64,000 nucleotides of DNA from DASQYE01 sp036389315 (lineage in GTDB: Bacteria; Acidobacteriota; Blastocatellia; Pyrinomonadales; Pyrinomonadaceae). The notes beneath the pieces were generated by a model, which saw only the letters and a list, made by a program, of their open reading frames with translations, did not search any database and was not told the origin of the DNA. The DNA lies in assembly GCA_036389315.1 (NCBI GenBank), contig DASVQF010000001.1:1-64000 (forward strand), in the 5' to 3' direction. Numbering within the stretch: the stretch's first letter is position 1; the number at the start of each line of letters is the position of its first letter. A program made the translations under genes and the position numbers. This document shows, one piece after another, positions 1-8,500 of the stretch.

Positions 1-849
1 CCCTCGCCACTCCACAGGCTTCCTCAGCAGGTTCCCCCTGATCTCTATATCCGACGGGATGAGATTGGCTATCGCCGGGTCGCTGCCCCCGAACCCGACG
101 TTCTCTCCGCTCGCTTCCAGGTAGTTGTTGATGATCTGGAAGGGGCCCGGCCCGTTCCATCCCCACACGGCCTGCGAGTCGTACTCCTTGCTCTTGAAAT
201 CTGAGATGTAGCTGTTGGTGATCGCAGTCTCGGCAGAGTTGAGGGCCACGCCTCTCACCACTGCTTGAGTCGGATGGGCATGGATGTAGCAGCGGTCAAG
301 GAGGAGGTGATGAGCGACCAGAGAGAGCGAGTTCTGTGCCGCAGAGCCGTCGCCGAGTCGGATCAACTCTCGGAGATAGACCGTTGGATTGAGGGGCGCG
401 AATTCTATCCCGATGAAGCGGAAGTGATGAGCGGAGAGGGCAGTCTGGAGGGCCGGTTCATTATTGCCGGGAGAGAGGAGTTTGGGCATCAGCGGGGAGT
501 GGAGAGGGGAGACGCGCTGAGAAGAGGAGGGAAGCGCAGAGAGGGCGGAGGATTGGATGGTGATGAAGTCGGAGCCGGGTTTATTGGGGAGGGTGAAGGG
601 GCCGAGATAGGAGGCCCCGGCTTCAAGGATGATGGTGTCCCCTGACTGTGCTTCGTTCAGCGCCTTCTGAAAGTTGCCGCCCTTTGCGACTGTGATTGAT
701 CTCGGGCCGGCCGGTGCAGAAGGGGCGCGGCGCTGGCGTCCCGGCGCGCGTTGCCCCTGAGCAAAAGCGAAGACCAGGCAGGTCGCCAGCAGCAGCAGCC
801 CGCTCGTCGCCAGCAACAGGTATTTCTCTTTCGTGTTCCGCCCTTTCAT
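1..849 (-). CDS. Secreted right-handed beta-helix protein (C-terminus cut by window edge)
   Basis: Translating the minus strand from the ATG at 849 gives 283 codons without a stop up to base 1, so the gene continues beyond the window. The N-terminus (MKGRNTKEKYLLLATSG, then a Leu-rich stretch ending FAFAQG) looks like a signal peptide or anchor. The rest has the short repeated strands and Asn/His turns of a parallel beta-helix (for example HHFRFIGIEF, HHLLLDRCYIHAHP, ITNSYISDF, IINNYLEASGENVGFGG). Such folds are typical of polysaccharide lyases, hydrolases and epimerases. It starts 6 bases after the stop of the DUF218 gene and so looks like the last gene of that operon visible here. A role in trimming or binding the exported glycan is inference; no catalytic residues could be assigned. 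Confidence 0.8.
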   Translation of the reverse strand, partial: MKGRNTKEKYLLLATSGLLLLATCLVFAFAQGQRAPGRQRRAPSAPAGPRSITVAKGGNFQKALNEAQSGDTIILEAGASYLGPFTLPNKPGSDFITIQSSALSALPSSSQRVSPLHSPLMPKLLSPGNNEPALQTALSAHHFRFIGIEFAPLNPTVYLRELIRLGDGSAAQNSLSLVAHHLLLDRCYIHAHPTQAVVRGVALNSAETAITNSYISDFKSKEYDSQAVWGWNGPGPFQIINNYLEASGENVGFGGSDPAIANLIPSDIEIRGNLLRKPVEWRG

Positions 850-855
850 CCTCTT

Positions 856-1485
856 TCAGCCCGCACGATAATGCACGAGGTAATAACCGAGCTTGAAATA
901 CTCAAGCGCCACGGTTTTCCATCCCAAACGATGCCACCACCAGACGGCGGCTCGCGGAGACTGCTGGCCCGGCTCGACTGCTTCGAGCCCTATCTCAATA
1001 CCGCTGCCTTCAAAAACACGGCGCATCGTCCACAATGCCCGTCGCGAGTGATAAGCCGAGGTGACGACCAGCAGGGAGCGCAGGCCGTTGGACGCGGCAT
1101 AGCGTCTTAACATCACCGCTTCATCATACGTGCTCGCGACCGCGTCGGGTAAGACCTCGATACGGTCTCGGGCCACGCCCTCGCGCAGCAGCTCCTTGAC
1201 AGCGCGCTCGTTAAAGGTGGGGTTTCGCTGCTCCTCTTCAGACCAGCCGCCGCGCTCGTTGTCCCTGGTCAGAAAAACTTTCGGCGCGCGTCCCTGCTTC
1301 CAAAGCTCAGCCGCCCGGCCTGCGCGTTCCAGGTAAACGCCCGAACCGCTGAGCACGACTATGGCGTCCGCCTGAGGCAGCTCGGCGCGAACCATCAGCG
1401 TACGCGCCGCCGCCCAGGCCAGTATTGACCAGGCCGCTAAGACCAGCACGGCGATACGCAGCAGACGCCAAAGCTTGTTGCTCAT
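856..1485 (-). CDS. YdcF/SanA-like DUF218 membrane protein
   Basis: A 209-residue protein with one N-terminal membrane segment (about residues 8-28) followed by a DUF218 domain. Family landmarks are ADAIVVLSGSG near residue 40, a Ser-Thr-Tyr-Asp-Glu stretch (VASTYDEAVMLRRYA) and LLVVTSAYHSRRAL. DUF218 proteins (YdcF, SanA, ElyC) act at the membrane in envelope or lipid-carrier homeostasis, and the exact reaction is not settled. Its ATG overlaps the stop of the upstream glycosyltransferase by four bases, indicating translational coupling inside the polysaccharide operon. Confidence 0.85.
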   Translation of the reverse strand: MSNKLWRLLRIAVLVLAAWSILAWAAARTLMVRAELPQADAIVVLSGSGVYLERAGRAAELWKQGRAPKVFLTRDNERGGWSEEEQRNPTFNERAVKELLREGVARDRIEVLPDAVASTYDEAVMLRRYAASNGLRSLLVVTSAYHSRRALWTMRRVFEGSGIEIGLEAVEPGQQSPRAAVWWWHRLGWKTVALEYFKLGYYLVHYRAG

Positions 1486-2714
1486 CCCGCCCTTCGGCTT
1501 TCCGGCTCTATTTCAGACAGGTATTGGCCGATCTCTTCAAGCCTAGCTTCCCAGCTCTCGCTGCGTATACGGTCGCTGCGCTCGGCGCTTGGGCCCGCGC
1601 CCTCGGCGAGCGCCGCTTTGATCTCGCGCTCGAACGCATCCGCGCCCGAAGCGATCCGGCACAATCCCAGCACTTCGACTTCAGGAATCGGAGTCGAGAC
1701 GACCGGCAAGCCCGCCGCCAAGTATTCGCGCACTTTCAGTGGATTGGCGTTCAAGGTCAGCTCGTTGATGCGAAACGGCATGAGCGCGACATCGAACCCC
1801 TTGCAGTAGGATGGAAGCAACGCGTAAGGCTTGCGCCCCAGCAGATGCACATTAGGCAAGCCTTCCAAAACGGAAGTGTCTGTCGTCGCCTTGCCGAGCA
1901 ACACGAGCGAGCCGCCGGGGAAACGCTTTGCCACCTCGGCCATCAAGTCCAGGTCAACCCAATCGGCGATGAGGCCGAAAAAGCCTATGACCGGGCGCGG
2001 TAGATGCGCAATATCTTCGGGCACGACCGTGTCAGCATCCAGGGCCCGCCGGAAGTGCTTGAAATCAACGCCGTGCCGCACGAGCACAGTGCGCGCGCCC
2101 GTGCGCGCCTTTGAGCGATAGAGAAGATCGGCCGAGACGATCACAAGGTCTGCGCGCTTGAGTAGCTCTTCTTCCAGTTGGCCCAGCGATTGGGACGAGA
2201 CGCCCGAGAAGGCCGTGTACTCGTCCACGCAATAGTAGATCAACATCTCTTCGCCGAGCGCCCCGGCGATGACGGACGCCGCCGGATTGAAGACCCAGTT
2301 GATGGGTCGCTCGAACCCGAGGCGACGCATGGCGCGCCTTACTTGAAAGCGCAGCAGACGACGGTTCAAGTCGCGTATGCGCGGCTGGCCGTAAGCCGGT
2401 ATCGCCAGCGGGTTGAGGACGAAGATGTTCGGCTCGGGCTCCGTGAGCGGCCCGGCGGCGGCCATCAGCTTTCGAAAGGCGCGAGTGATGTCGGCCTTTG
2501 AGGCGGTCGGCGTCCGATAGCCTATGGAGTTGACCCAGAGCACGCGATTGTCACGCGAGAGCGCGCGCATCAGGTGAGTCTTCGAGAGCGGGTCGCCGCT
2601 CCAATCATGGCTGAAGCAGAGATGATCGCGCCCGTGCAGCAGATTGGACTGTGCTGTCGCTCTGCCAATCACACCGCCCGCCGTCGTTTGATTCAGAATT
2701 GTTGCTTCGGTCAT
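1482..2714 (-). CDS. GT4-like glycosyltransferase
   Basis: A 410-residue GT-B type glycosyltransferase. The N-terminal half carries CFSHDWSGDPLSKTHLMRAL followed by VLWVNSIG, a start common to a family of exopolysaccharide transferases. The C-terminal half has the donor-binding segment VIGFFGLIADWVDLDLM, then VALMPFRINELTLNANPLK and KVREYLAAGLPVVST, corresponding to the nucleotide-sugar binding loop and E-x7-E-like region. No signal peptide or membrane helix is evident, so it should work at the cytoplasmic face on a lipid-linked acceptor. Donor and linkage cannot be read from the sequence. It lies 40 bases after the first asparagine-synthase-like gene. Confidence 0.85.
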   Translation of the reverse strand: MTEATILNQTTAGGVIGRATAQSNLLHGRDHLCFSHDWSGDPLSKTHLMRALSRDNRVLWVNSIGYRTPTASKADITRAFRKLMAAAGPLTEPEPNIFVLNPLAIPAYGQPRIRDLNRRLLRFQVRRAMRRLGFERPINWVFNPAASVIAGALGEEMLIYYCVDEYTAFSGVSSQSLGQLEEELLKRADLVIVSADLLYRSKARTGARTVLVRHGVDFKHFRRALDADTVVPEDIAHLPRPVIGFFGLIADWVDLDLMAEVAKRFPGGSLVLLGKATTDTSVLEGLPNVHLLGRKPYALLPSYCKGFDVALMPFRINELTLNANPLKVREYLAAGLPVVSTPIPEVEVLGLCRIASGADAFEREIKAALAEGAGPSAERSDRIRSESWEARLEEIGQYLSEIEPESRRAG

Positions 2715-2754
2715 TACGGTCTCAGGCTTTCTATAATAGTGGGCGCGCGCGAGT

Positions 2755-4746
2755 TCAGGCTGCGGGAGCGCCCGCCAGGCTCTTTCCCACCACGTCGCGC
2801 TCGTCTTCCAGAGCGCCGCGCGGCTCGTCCGCAGGCTCTTCGCCGTCGATGAACTGCCGCATCCACATCTCGAAGTTCAGGAGGGCCCACAGCCTTTCCG
2901 AATGGTTGCGTGCGCGCGCCTGATGCTCTGCGACGAGACGGCGCACGAAGCCGGCATCGAAGATACCGCGAGAGAGCGCCCTCTCACCCAGAACGTAATC
3001 CTCTACGATGGGCCGGAAGGGCCCACGGAACCAGCTCGCCAGCGGTACGGGGAAACCCATCTTGCGACGCTTCAGGATCACGTCGGGCAAAGTGCCCTGC
3101 ATGCTCCGGCGCAGGATGTACTTCGTCGTCCAGCCACGCAGCTTGAGTCGCTCGGGCAAGCGGGCCGTAAACTCCACCAGCTTATGATCGAGGAAGGGGA
3201 CGCGGCTCTCAATCGAAGCGGCCATGCTCATCTGATCCTGCTTCATCAAAAGCTCGTGCAGGTAGGTCTTGATGTCCGCGTAAAGCAGGCGATCCAGGAG
3301 CGTCCGGGCGTTCGCGCCCTCGAAGTACGGGCGCATGTTCATGTAAGGGTCGAAGGAGCCCGTCCGCTCCATTGTGTCGGGTGTGAGAAGCCCGCGCTGC
3401 ATCGCGCGCGGGAAGACTGCGAAGTTATCGAAGTAGATACTTTCGATCTCGGGCGGAAGGCACAGGAATGTGCGCCGCAGCTTTTGACGCAGGCCGGAAG
3501 CCCGACGCCCGCCCATCAGGTAACGGCCGAGCGCGCCGCGCAAAGGGGCAGGCGTCCATCTATGGTAGCGCGCGCCGAGCGCGAGATTGTAGACCGTCTT
3601 GCGATAGCGGTCGTATCCGGCCAGCGTCTCGTCGCTGCCCTCGCCCGTCAAGACCACCTTGACGTGACGCGCGGCCAGACGCGAGACGAAATAGAGCGGG
3701 ACGCTCGCCGGATGCGCCACGGGCTCGTCTTCGTGCCAGATCATGCGGGGCAGCGCGGCGAAGAACTGTTCGGGGCTGATCGTGATTTCGTGATGGTCTG
3801 TCTTGAAAGCGCGTGCGACGAGGCGCGCGTAATCCAGCTCGTTGGCCTCGCGCTCGTTGAAGGCGACGGAAAAAGTCTTGATCGGCTCAGCGACCATCCC
3901 GCTCATCACGGCGGCGATAGCCGAGGAATCTATGCCGCCCGAAAGAAACATGCCGAGCGGCACGTCTGCCATCAGGCGCAGGCGCACGGCCGTGCGGAAA
4001 AGCTCCGTCCACTCTTCCACATAATCCTCGTCGCGGCGCGCCTCACTCTCCGATTCATCCTTCGCGAAATCGACATCCCAGTACTTGTTGATTTCCACGC
4101 GGCCGTCGCGCCAGAGCATGGTGTGTCCGGGCAGCAGTCTTTTGACGCCGCGAAAGAGCGTCTCTTCACCCGAAGTAGCATGATTGGCCAGGTAATCGGG
4201 CAGGGCCGCGAAATTTATCTCGGGACGCAGGGCGCGCGCGGCCACCAATGCCTTGATTTCCGAAGCGAAGAAGAGCGAGCCGTCGTCCGCGCAGATATAA
4301 TAGAGCGGCTTGACGCCCAGGCGGTCGCGCGCGATGAACATTTCGCGCCGCCGCTCGTCCCAGATGGCGAAGGCGAACATGCCGCGCAGATTCTCGACAC
4401 AACGCGCGCCTTGCTCTTCATAGAGGTGAAGGATGGTTTCCGTGTCGCAATGAGTGCGGTAGGTGTGGCTGCGTGCCAGGAGTTCGTCGCGGAACTCCGC
4501 GTGATTGTATATCTCGCCGTTATAGACTATGTGCAGCGACCCGTCTTCATTGGTCATCGGCTGGTGGCCCGCCGCCACGTCAACAATGCTCAGGCGACGA
4601 TGGCCGAGCCCGACCCCTGCACCGACAAAGAGCCCGTAGTCGTCCGGCCCGCGATGCTTCAAGACATCGCGCATCCGCTCAAGCACGCCCACGTCCAGGC
4701 GCGCATGAGACCTCGTTGATAGTGCTATGCCGTTAATCCCGCACAT
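2755..4746 (-). CDS. asnB: Asparagine synthase-like glutamine amidotransferase (copy 1)
   Basis: A 663-residue class II glutamine amidotransferase plus ATP-dependent synthetase. It begins MCGINGIALS, so Cys2 is the glutaminase nucleophile after Met removal; HRRLSIVD, the YNGEIYNH segment and SDTET-like DTETILH follow. The synthetase PPi-loop is MFLSGGIDSSAIAA, and KMGFPVPLASWFRG lies near the C-terminus. In polysaccharide loci these proteins are thought to amidate uronic acid carboxylates rather than make free asparagine; that assignment here is inference from context and from the presence of three copies in the window. The neighbour upstream is a heparinase-like lyase (21-base gap). Confidence 0.88.
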   Translation of the reverse strand: MCGINGIALSTRSHARLDVGVLERMRDVLKHRGPDDYGLFVGAGVGLGHRRLSIVDVAAGHQPMTNEDGSLHIVYNGEIYNHAEFRDELLARSHTYRTHCDTETILHLYEEQGARCVENLRGMFAFAIWDERRREMFIARDRLGVKPLYYICADDGSLFFASEIKALVAARALRPEINFAALPDYLANHATSGEETLFRGVKRLLPGHTMLWRDGRVEINKYWDVDFAKDESESEARRDEDYVEEWTELFRTAVRLRLMADVPLGMFLSGGIDSSAIAAVMSGMVAEPIKTFSVAFNEREANELDYARLVARAFKTDHHEITISPEQFFAALPRMIWHEDEPVAHPASVPLYFVSRLAARHVKVVLTGEGSDETLAGYDRYRKTVYNLALGARYHRWTPAPLRGALGRYLMGGRRASGLRQKLRRTFLCLPPEIESIYFDNFAVFPRAMQRGLLTPDTMERTGSFDPYMNMRPYFEGANARTLLDRLLYADIKTYLHELLMKQDQMSMAASIESRVPFLDHKLVEFTARLPERLKLRGWTTKYILRRSMQGTLPDVILKRRKMGFPVPLASWFRGPFRPIVEDYVLGERALSRGIFDAGFVRRLVAEHQARARNHSERLWALLNFEMWMRQFIDGEEPADEPRGALEDERDVVGKSLAGAPAA

Positions 4747-4767
4747 GAAAATTCTTTCAGCAGACTC

Positions 4768-7278
4768 TTAAATCAAGGTCTCTGCTGTCTCCCCCCTCGA
4801 CGCCGCACGGTGCTCTCTTCCGAACTCGAAGCTGGGAGTCGCATCGTCGGCCGCGAACGCTTCGCCGTTGACCAGAGCGCACTTTCGACCGCAGCGGGCG
4901 ACGCTGAAACGCTTCGTCCCCTCCACGTCCAGGCGCACTTCGTCCCCCGCGTATCGCGCGACGGCCGACAAAGTGCGCTCCGGGGACACGAACAACTGCT
5001 CGCCATTTGTCTCAAGTCTTTGGCCGTCGAGCACGATGAACTCCTTCAAGCGCCCCGTAGCATGTTCCAGGCGGAGCCACGTCCAGGCGAAATCCGACGT
5101 GACGCCTTCAGCCTCGACCTGACCGGCGCTGCGTATCAAACAGAGGTCGCGCTCATGGCCTCTTCTGATTTCGAATGCACGCCCGCCCACGGCCTCTATC
5201 TCGCGCACCTCTGCCAGGTCTTCACGCGCGCCAAGCGGTATGAGAAGGCTGACGAACTCCTGCGCGCCTTCGGCCTCTGCGGAAAAGACGCAGACGGGAG
5301 CGCGCGAGCGAGCGCCATAACAGGGCGAGACCCAGCCCTCTTCCTTGCGCCACGCGCCGCCTGCGCCGAAGACTGCAAGCTCAAGGCCCGCCCCTTCGCT
5401 CGTGCTTTCGCGCACGGCCGCTTCGATAGTGGGGGCGGCGTCCACGGCGAAGTGAAACCGCAGGTCATAGCGATGCCTGCCCGCCGTCGCCACCCTATCG
5501 CGCATGACCCAGTAATCGCCCCTGACGAAAAGTATGCTGCGCGCGTGTGAGGCCGGAGGCGAGAGTCGGTCGTAACCGTCGTGCGTGCCTTCGAAATAGT
5601 CAAAACGAGGGCGGCACAGCCATGCTCGACAGGAGGCGTCGGCCACCGTTTGCCAGCTAAATGGGCCCGCCGGAACCGACGAGGACTCGTCGTCGATCAT
5701 CAGCGTGTTATGGGCCGCAGAGCTGCGGAAGGCGTCGCGCACATCAGAGGCCCCCGTGTAAGTATAAGTGCCCGGATCGACGAGCAGCGTTCGGCCCCGC
5801 GCGGCCAGCTCGAACGAGAGCGCATCGGCATGCGCGTGCCCGCAGTTGAGCGTGCCGTGCGGGCCGCAATCAATCAACAGGTAGTTGGCATCACGCGTCC
5901 ACGCGTCGCGCATGACGTAGTATCCGCCGTCAGAAAAGGCCACGGACGTTTCGCGCGGAGGCTCCGCGTCCAGGCGGTCGAACTCAAGCAAAGCGCGGGG
6001 GCCGAGCAGCCACAGCGTCTCTTCCGAAGCCTCACCGCCCGCGACGTACTTATAGTCGGCTCTTGAGAAGAGCGCCGCGCCCGTCGAGAGCGTCGCGCGG
6101 AAATCGTTCGCCGCTCTCTCGTCCAGCATCACGAGTCTCCCGCCGTCATCATCGCCGAAGAAAGGCGTCGTCCCGTCGGGCCGCGTGATGTACATCAGGT
6201 GATCTAAGAGCGCTACGAGCTTCTCTTCGAGAAGGGGCGGCGTGCACTCTTCGCCCACACGGCGCGCGAGGATGTAGAGATGTGTGTAGAAGTCAGTCGT
6301 GTAACGATGGTAATAACTGGTCTGCTCGAAATAGACTCCGTCCCGTCGGACGTGCACGGGCAGGGCTTCAAACAGGATGCGCTCGCCGAGGGCACGCCAC
6401 CCTCGCGCCGCGCGGAACTCCGGCAGGAGCGTGCCGAGATAGAAGAGGCCGAGGGCTTCACCCGTCAGATGCGTGTTCGGGCTCGAATAGGTCGAGAGAT
6501 ATGTTTCCAGATGACGCGCATGAAGTGAAAGATATTTGAGAGCGCGCAGAAAGAGTGGCGCTCGCACGTGCTCGGAGTCTTTGAAAAAGTGTAGCGCCCA
6601 GAGCCAGGAGATGGCGCGCAAGGCTACTTCCAGGCTGCTCACCCAATTGACGCCGCGCTTCGCAGAGTTCTGCTCCATCCAGGCGTCCAGGTGTGCGGCG
6701 AACGTCTCGGCGTAGGTCTCGTCGCCCGTGTACCAGTAAGCGCGACCGAGCGTTGTAAAATACTGGCAGCGGTTTAGCTCCCAGACGATCTTTTTATCTC
6801 CCGTGAGGTCGGCGCTCAGCTCTTCGACACGACTCCAATGCACGCGCGGCGACGTTTTGCCTGAGACCGGCTCAAGGTGAAAATCGGGCGGCGTGCCGAA
6901 GCGCAGGTCGTCGAAGCCCAACAGAGAGAAGCTTCCTTCGCAGATGCGACGTGCGCGCTCGATGAGCGCGTCTTCTGCTTCCGGGTCGAACCGTCTGTGC
7001 AGCTCCGCGACGGTCTCTTCACGATTGCGGAAGGAAGCGAAAAAGCGGGTCGCGGAGTGCGTGCGAAAATGTTCGAGCAGAGCGTCCGCGTTCCTGACGG
7101 GCGACGAAGCTCGCCCTTCATCAAGAGAGTTGAAGAGCGCCTCGTCCGTCAGCGGACGCGCCTGCGCGGAGAGGCCGTATCTCTCCGCACGCGCGGCGAG
7201 CAGTTGAGCGCCGCGCACACGCAGCTCGTCCGTCGTGCGCCCCCGCAGCTTCTTCAACTTTTCCAGCGTCTTATTCAT
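4768..7278 (-). CDS. Heparinase II/III-like polysaccharide lyase family protein
   Basis: An 836-residue protein with an N-terminal alpha-helical toroid domain (WELNRCQYFTTLGRAYWYTG, VNWVSSLEVALRAISW, SSPNTHLTGEALGLFYLG) and a C-terminal beta-sandwich heparinase II/III domain (SDGGYYVMRDAW, LNCGHAHADALSFEL, RTLLVDPGTYTYTG, SAAHNTLMIDD). The EQTSYYHRYTTDFY segment supplies the Tyr/His expected of the active site. The start at 7278 (MNKTLEKLKKLRGR) is preferred over an upstream in-frame codon because the upstream stretch overlaps the neighbouring transferase. No clear signal peptide is visible, unlike secreted lyases. Family members cleave uronic-acid-containing chains by beta-elimination and are common in exopolysaccharide operons, where they may edit or turn over the product. 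Confidence 0.85.
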   Translation of the reverse strand: MNKTLEKLKKLRGRTTDELRVRGAQLLAARAERYGLSAQARPLTDEALFNSLDEGRASSPVRNADALLEHFRTHSATRFFASFRNREETVAELHRRFDPEAEDALIERARRICEGSFSLLGFDDLRFGTPPDFHLEPVSGKTSPRVHWSRVEELSADLTGDKKIVWELNRCQYFTTLGRAYWYTGDETYAETFAAHLDAWMEQNSAKRGVNWVSSLEVALRAISWLWALHFFKDSEHVRAPLFLRALKYLSLHARHLETYLSTYSSPNTHLTGEALGLFYLGTLLPEFRAARGWRALGERILFEALPVHVRRDGVYFEQTSYYHRYTTDFYTHLYILARRVGEECTPPLLEEKLVALLDHLMYITRPDGTTPFFGDDDGGRLVMLDERAANDFRATLSTGAALFSRADYKYVAGGEASEETLWLLGPRALLEFDRLDAEPPRETSVAFSDGGYYVMRDAWTRDANYLLIDCGPHGTLNCGHAHADALSFELAARGRTLLVDPGTYTYTGASDVRDAFRSSAAHNTLMIDDESSSVPAGPFSWQTVADASCRAWLCRPRFDYFEGTHDGYDRLSPPASHARSILFVRGDYWVMRDRVATAGRHRYDLRFHFAVDAAPTIEAAVRESTSEGAGLELAVFGAGGAWRKEEGWVSPCYGARSRAPVCVFSAEAEGAQEFVSLLIPLGAREDLAEVREIEAVGGRAFEIRRGHERDLCLIRSAGQVEAEGVTSDFAWTWLRLEHATGRLKEFIVLDGQRLETNGEQLFVSPERTLSAVARYAGDEVRLDVEGTKRFSVARCGRKCALVNGEAFAADDATPSFEFGREHRAASRGETAETLI

Positions 7279-7291
7279 CGCTTCGGCTCGA

Positions 7292-8500
7292 TCAGCCCCT
7301 TGCGCTCTCGCTCGTGACACCCTTGGCGGCGACCGCCCCGAGCCTCGCTTCATCCTCCGCGCGACGAAGCAGGCGTTCATACAAAGCTTCCGTATCTTCA
7401 AGCTGCCGCCGGTCGGAAAATTTCTGTTCGACGACGGCTCGCCCGCGCTGGCCCATCAAGCTCGCCCGCTCCGTATCCTGTAGCAGCGAGACGATGCGCG
7501 CAGCCATCGTACGATCATCGCCGGAAGAGACGAGGTAGCCTGTTTCGCCCTCTACGATGGCTTCGCGCGCTCCGCCGACATCGGTTGCGACCACGGGGCG
7601 CGCGGCGGCCATGTACTCAAGTATCGAGTTCGAGAAGCCTTCGGCCCTTGAGCTGAGGACGCATACGTCCGAGACGGCCAGCAGCTCCGCCACGCGCTCG
7701 CACCTGCCGATAAAGAGCGCGTCCTCGGCTCCCAGGCCCAGCGCGGCGGCCTGCGCGCGCAAAGGTTCGGTCAGCTCGCCTTCGCCCGCGAGCACGAATG
7801 CCGCGTCCGCGACTTCACGCTTGACCGAGGCGGCGGCGCGCAGAAACATCGGATGATCCTTTACCTGGTGACGCAGGTTAGCAACAATGGTGACGAAGCG
7901 CCGCCCGCGCGGCAGCCCCAGCAATTGAAGCAACTCGTCACGCTCCAAGCCTTCCGGCAGAGAGACGCGCGCCACGTCAAAGCCGTAATAGATGACGGCT
8001 ATCTTTTGCTCCGGCACGCCCTCTTCGACCAGATAGCTCTTGACCGCTTCGGCGTTGGCGTTGACGGCATGGGCCAACCGAAACGCGCCACGCTCGACCC
8101 TGTTCTGCGCAGCGGTGCGGCAGCCCAGCGTCTCGAAGCGTGAGGCGACGCGCACGGGTACGCGCGCTATCGCCGCCCCCGTCATGCCGAAGACGTTCGT
8201 ATAAAAGTCCTGCGTGTGTATGACATCAATCCTGCGCTCGCGAAGGAAACGGCGAAAGCGCGCGAGCTGTCGCGCCATGTTGATGTCGTAAAAGCTGGTC
8301 AGCGGATACTCAGTGATTTCGCCCGTGCCCAGGGCTTCGGCCTCTTCGAGCAGCACGCCGCGACGGTTCAGGCAGGCCATGTGCACACGATAGCGCCCGC
8401 CCTCTACGAGCAGGCGCGCCAGGTGCACGGCCTGGGTCTCTCCGCCGCCCCGCGCGAAACTATCCAGAAGTATTAAGACGTTGCGCTTCATCCGGATCAT
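7292..8500 (-). CDS. GT4 family glycosyltransferase
   Basis: A 402-residue GT-B glycosyltransferase. The N-terminal acceptor domain starts NVLILLDSFARGGGETQAVH, the classical glycine-rich loop of GT4 enzymes. The donor domain has FVTIVANLRHQVKDHPMFL, then SSRAEGFSNSILEYMAAARP and VVATDVGGAREAI, which is the E-x7-E motif region contacting the nucleotide-sugar. The ATG at 8500 directly follows the stop of the upstream amidotransferase; a second ATG three codons on (8491) is equally possible. Cytoplasmic; specificity unknown. Confidence 0.88.
   Translation of the reverse strand: MIRMKRNVLILLDSFARGGGETQAVHLARLLVEGGRYRVHMACLNRRGVLLEEAEALGTGEITEYPLTSFYDINMARQLARFRRFLRERRIDVIHTQDFYTNVFGMTGAAIARVPVRVASRFETLGCRTAAQNRVERGAFRLAHAVNANAEAVKSYLVEEGVPEQKIAVIYYGFDVARVSLPEGLERDELLQLLGLPRGRRFVTIVANLRHQVKDHPMFLRAAASVKREVADAAFVLAGEGELTEPLRAQAAALGLGAEDALFIGRCERVAELLAVSDVCVLSSRAEGFSNSILEYMAAARPVVATDVGGAREAIVEGETGYLVSSGDDRTMAARIVSLLQDTERASLMGQRGRAVVEQKFSDRRQLEDTEALYERLLRRAEDEARLGAVAAKGVTSESARG

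Noticed and set aside
265..645. A plus-strand open frame of 126 codons near the left edge
   Set aside because: The minus strand here reads as a secreted beta-helix protein with signal peptide, so the plus-strand frame is a shadow.
2902..4719. A 605-codon open frame on the plus strand
   Set aside because: It is antisense to the first amidotransferase gene, whose motifs are unmistakable.
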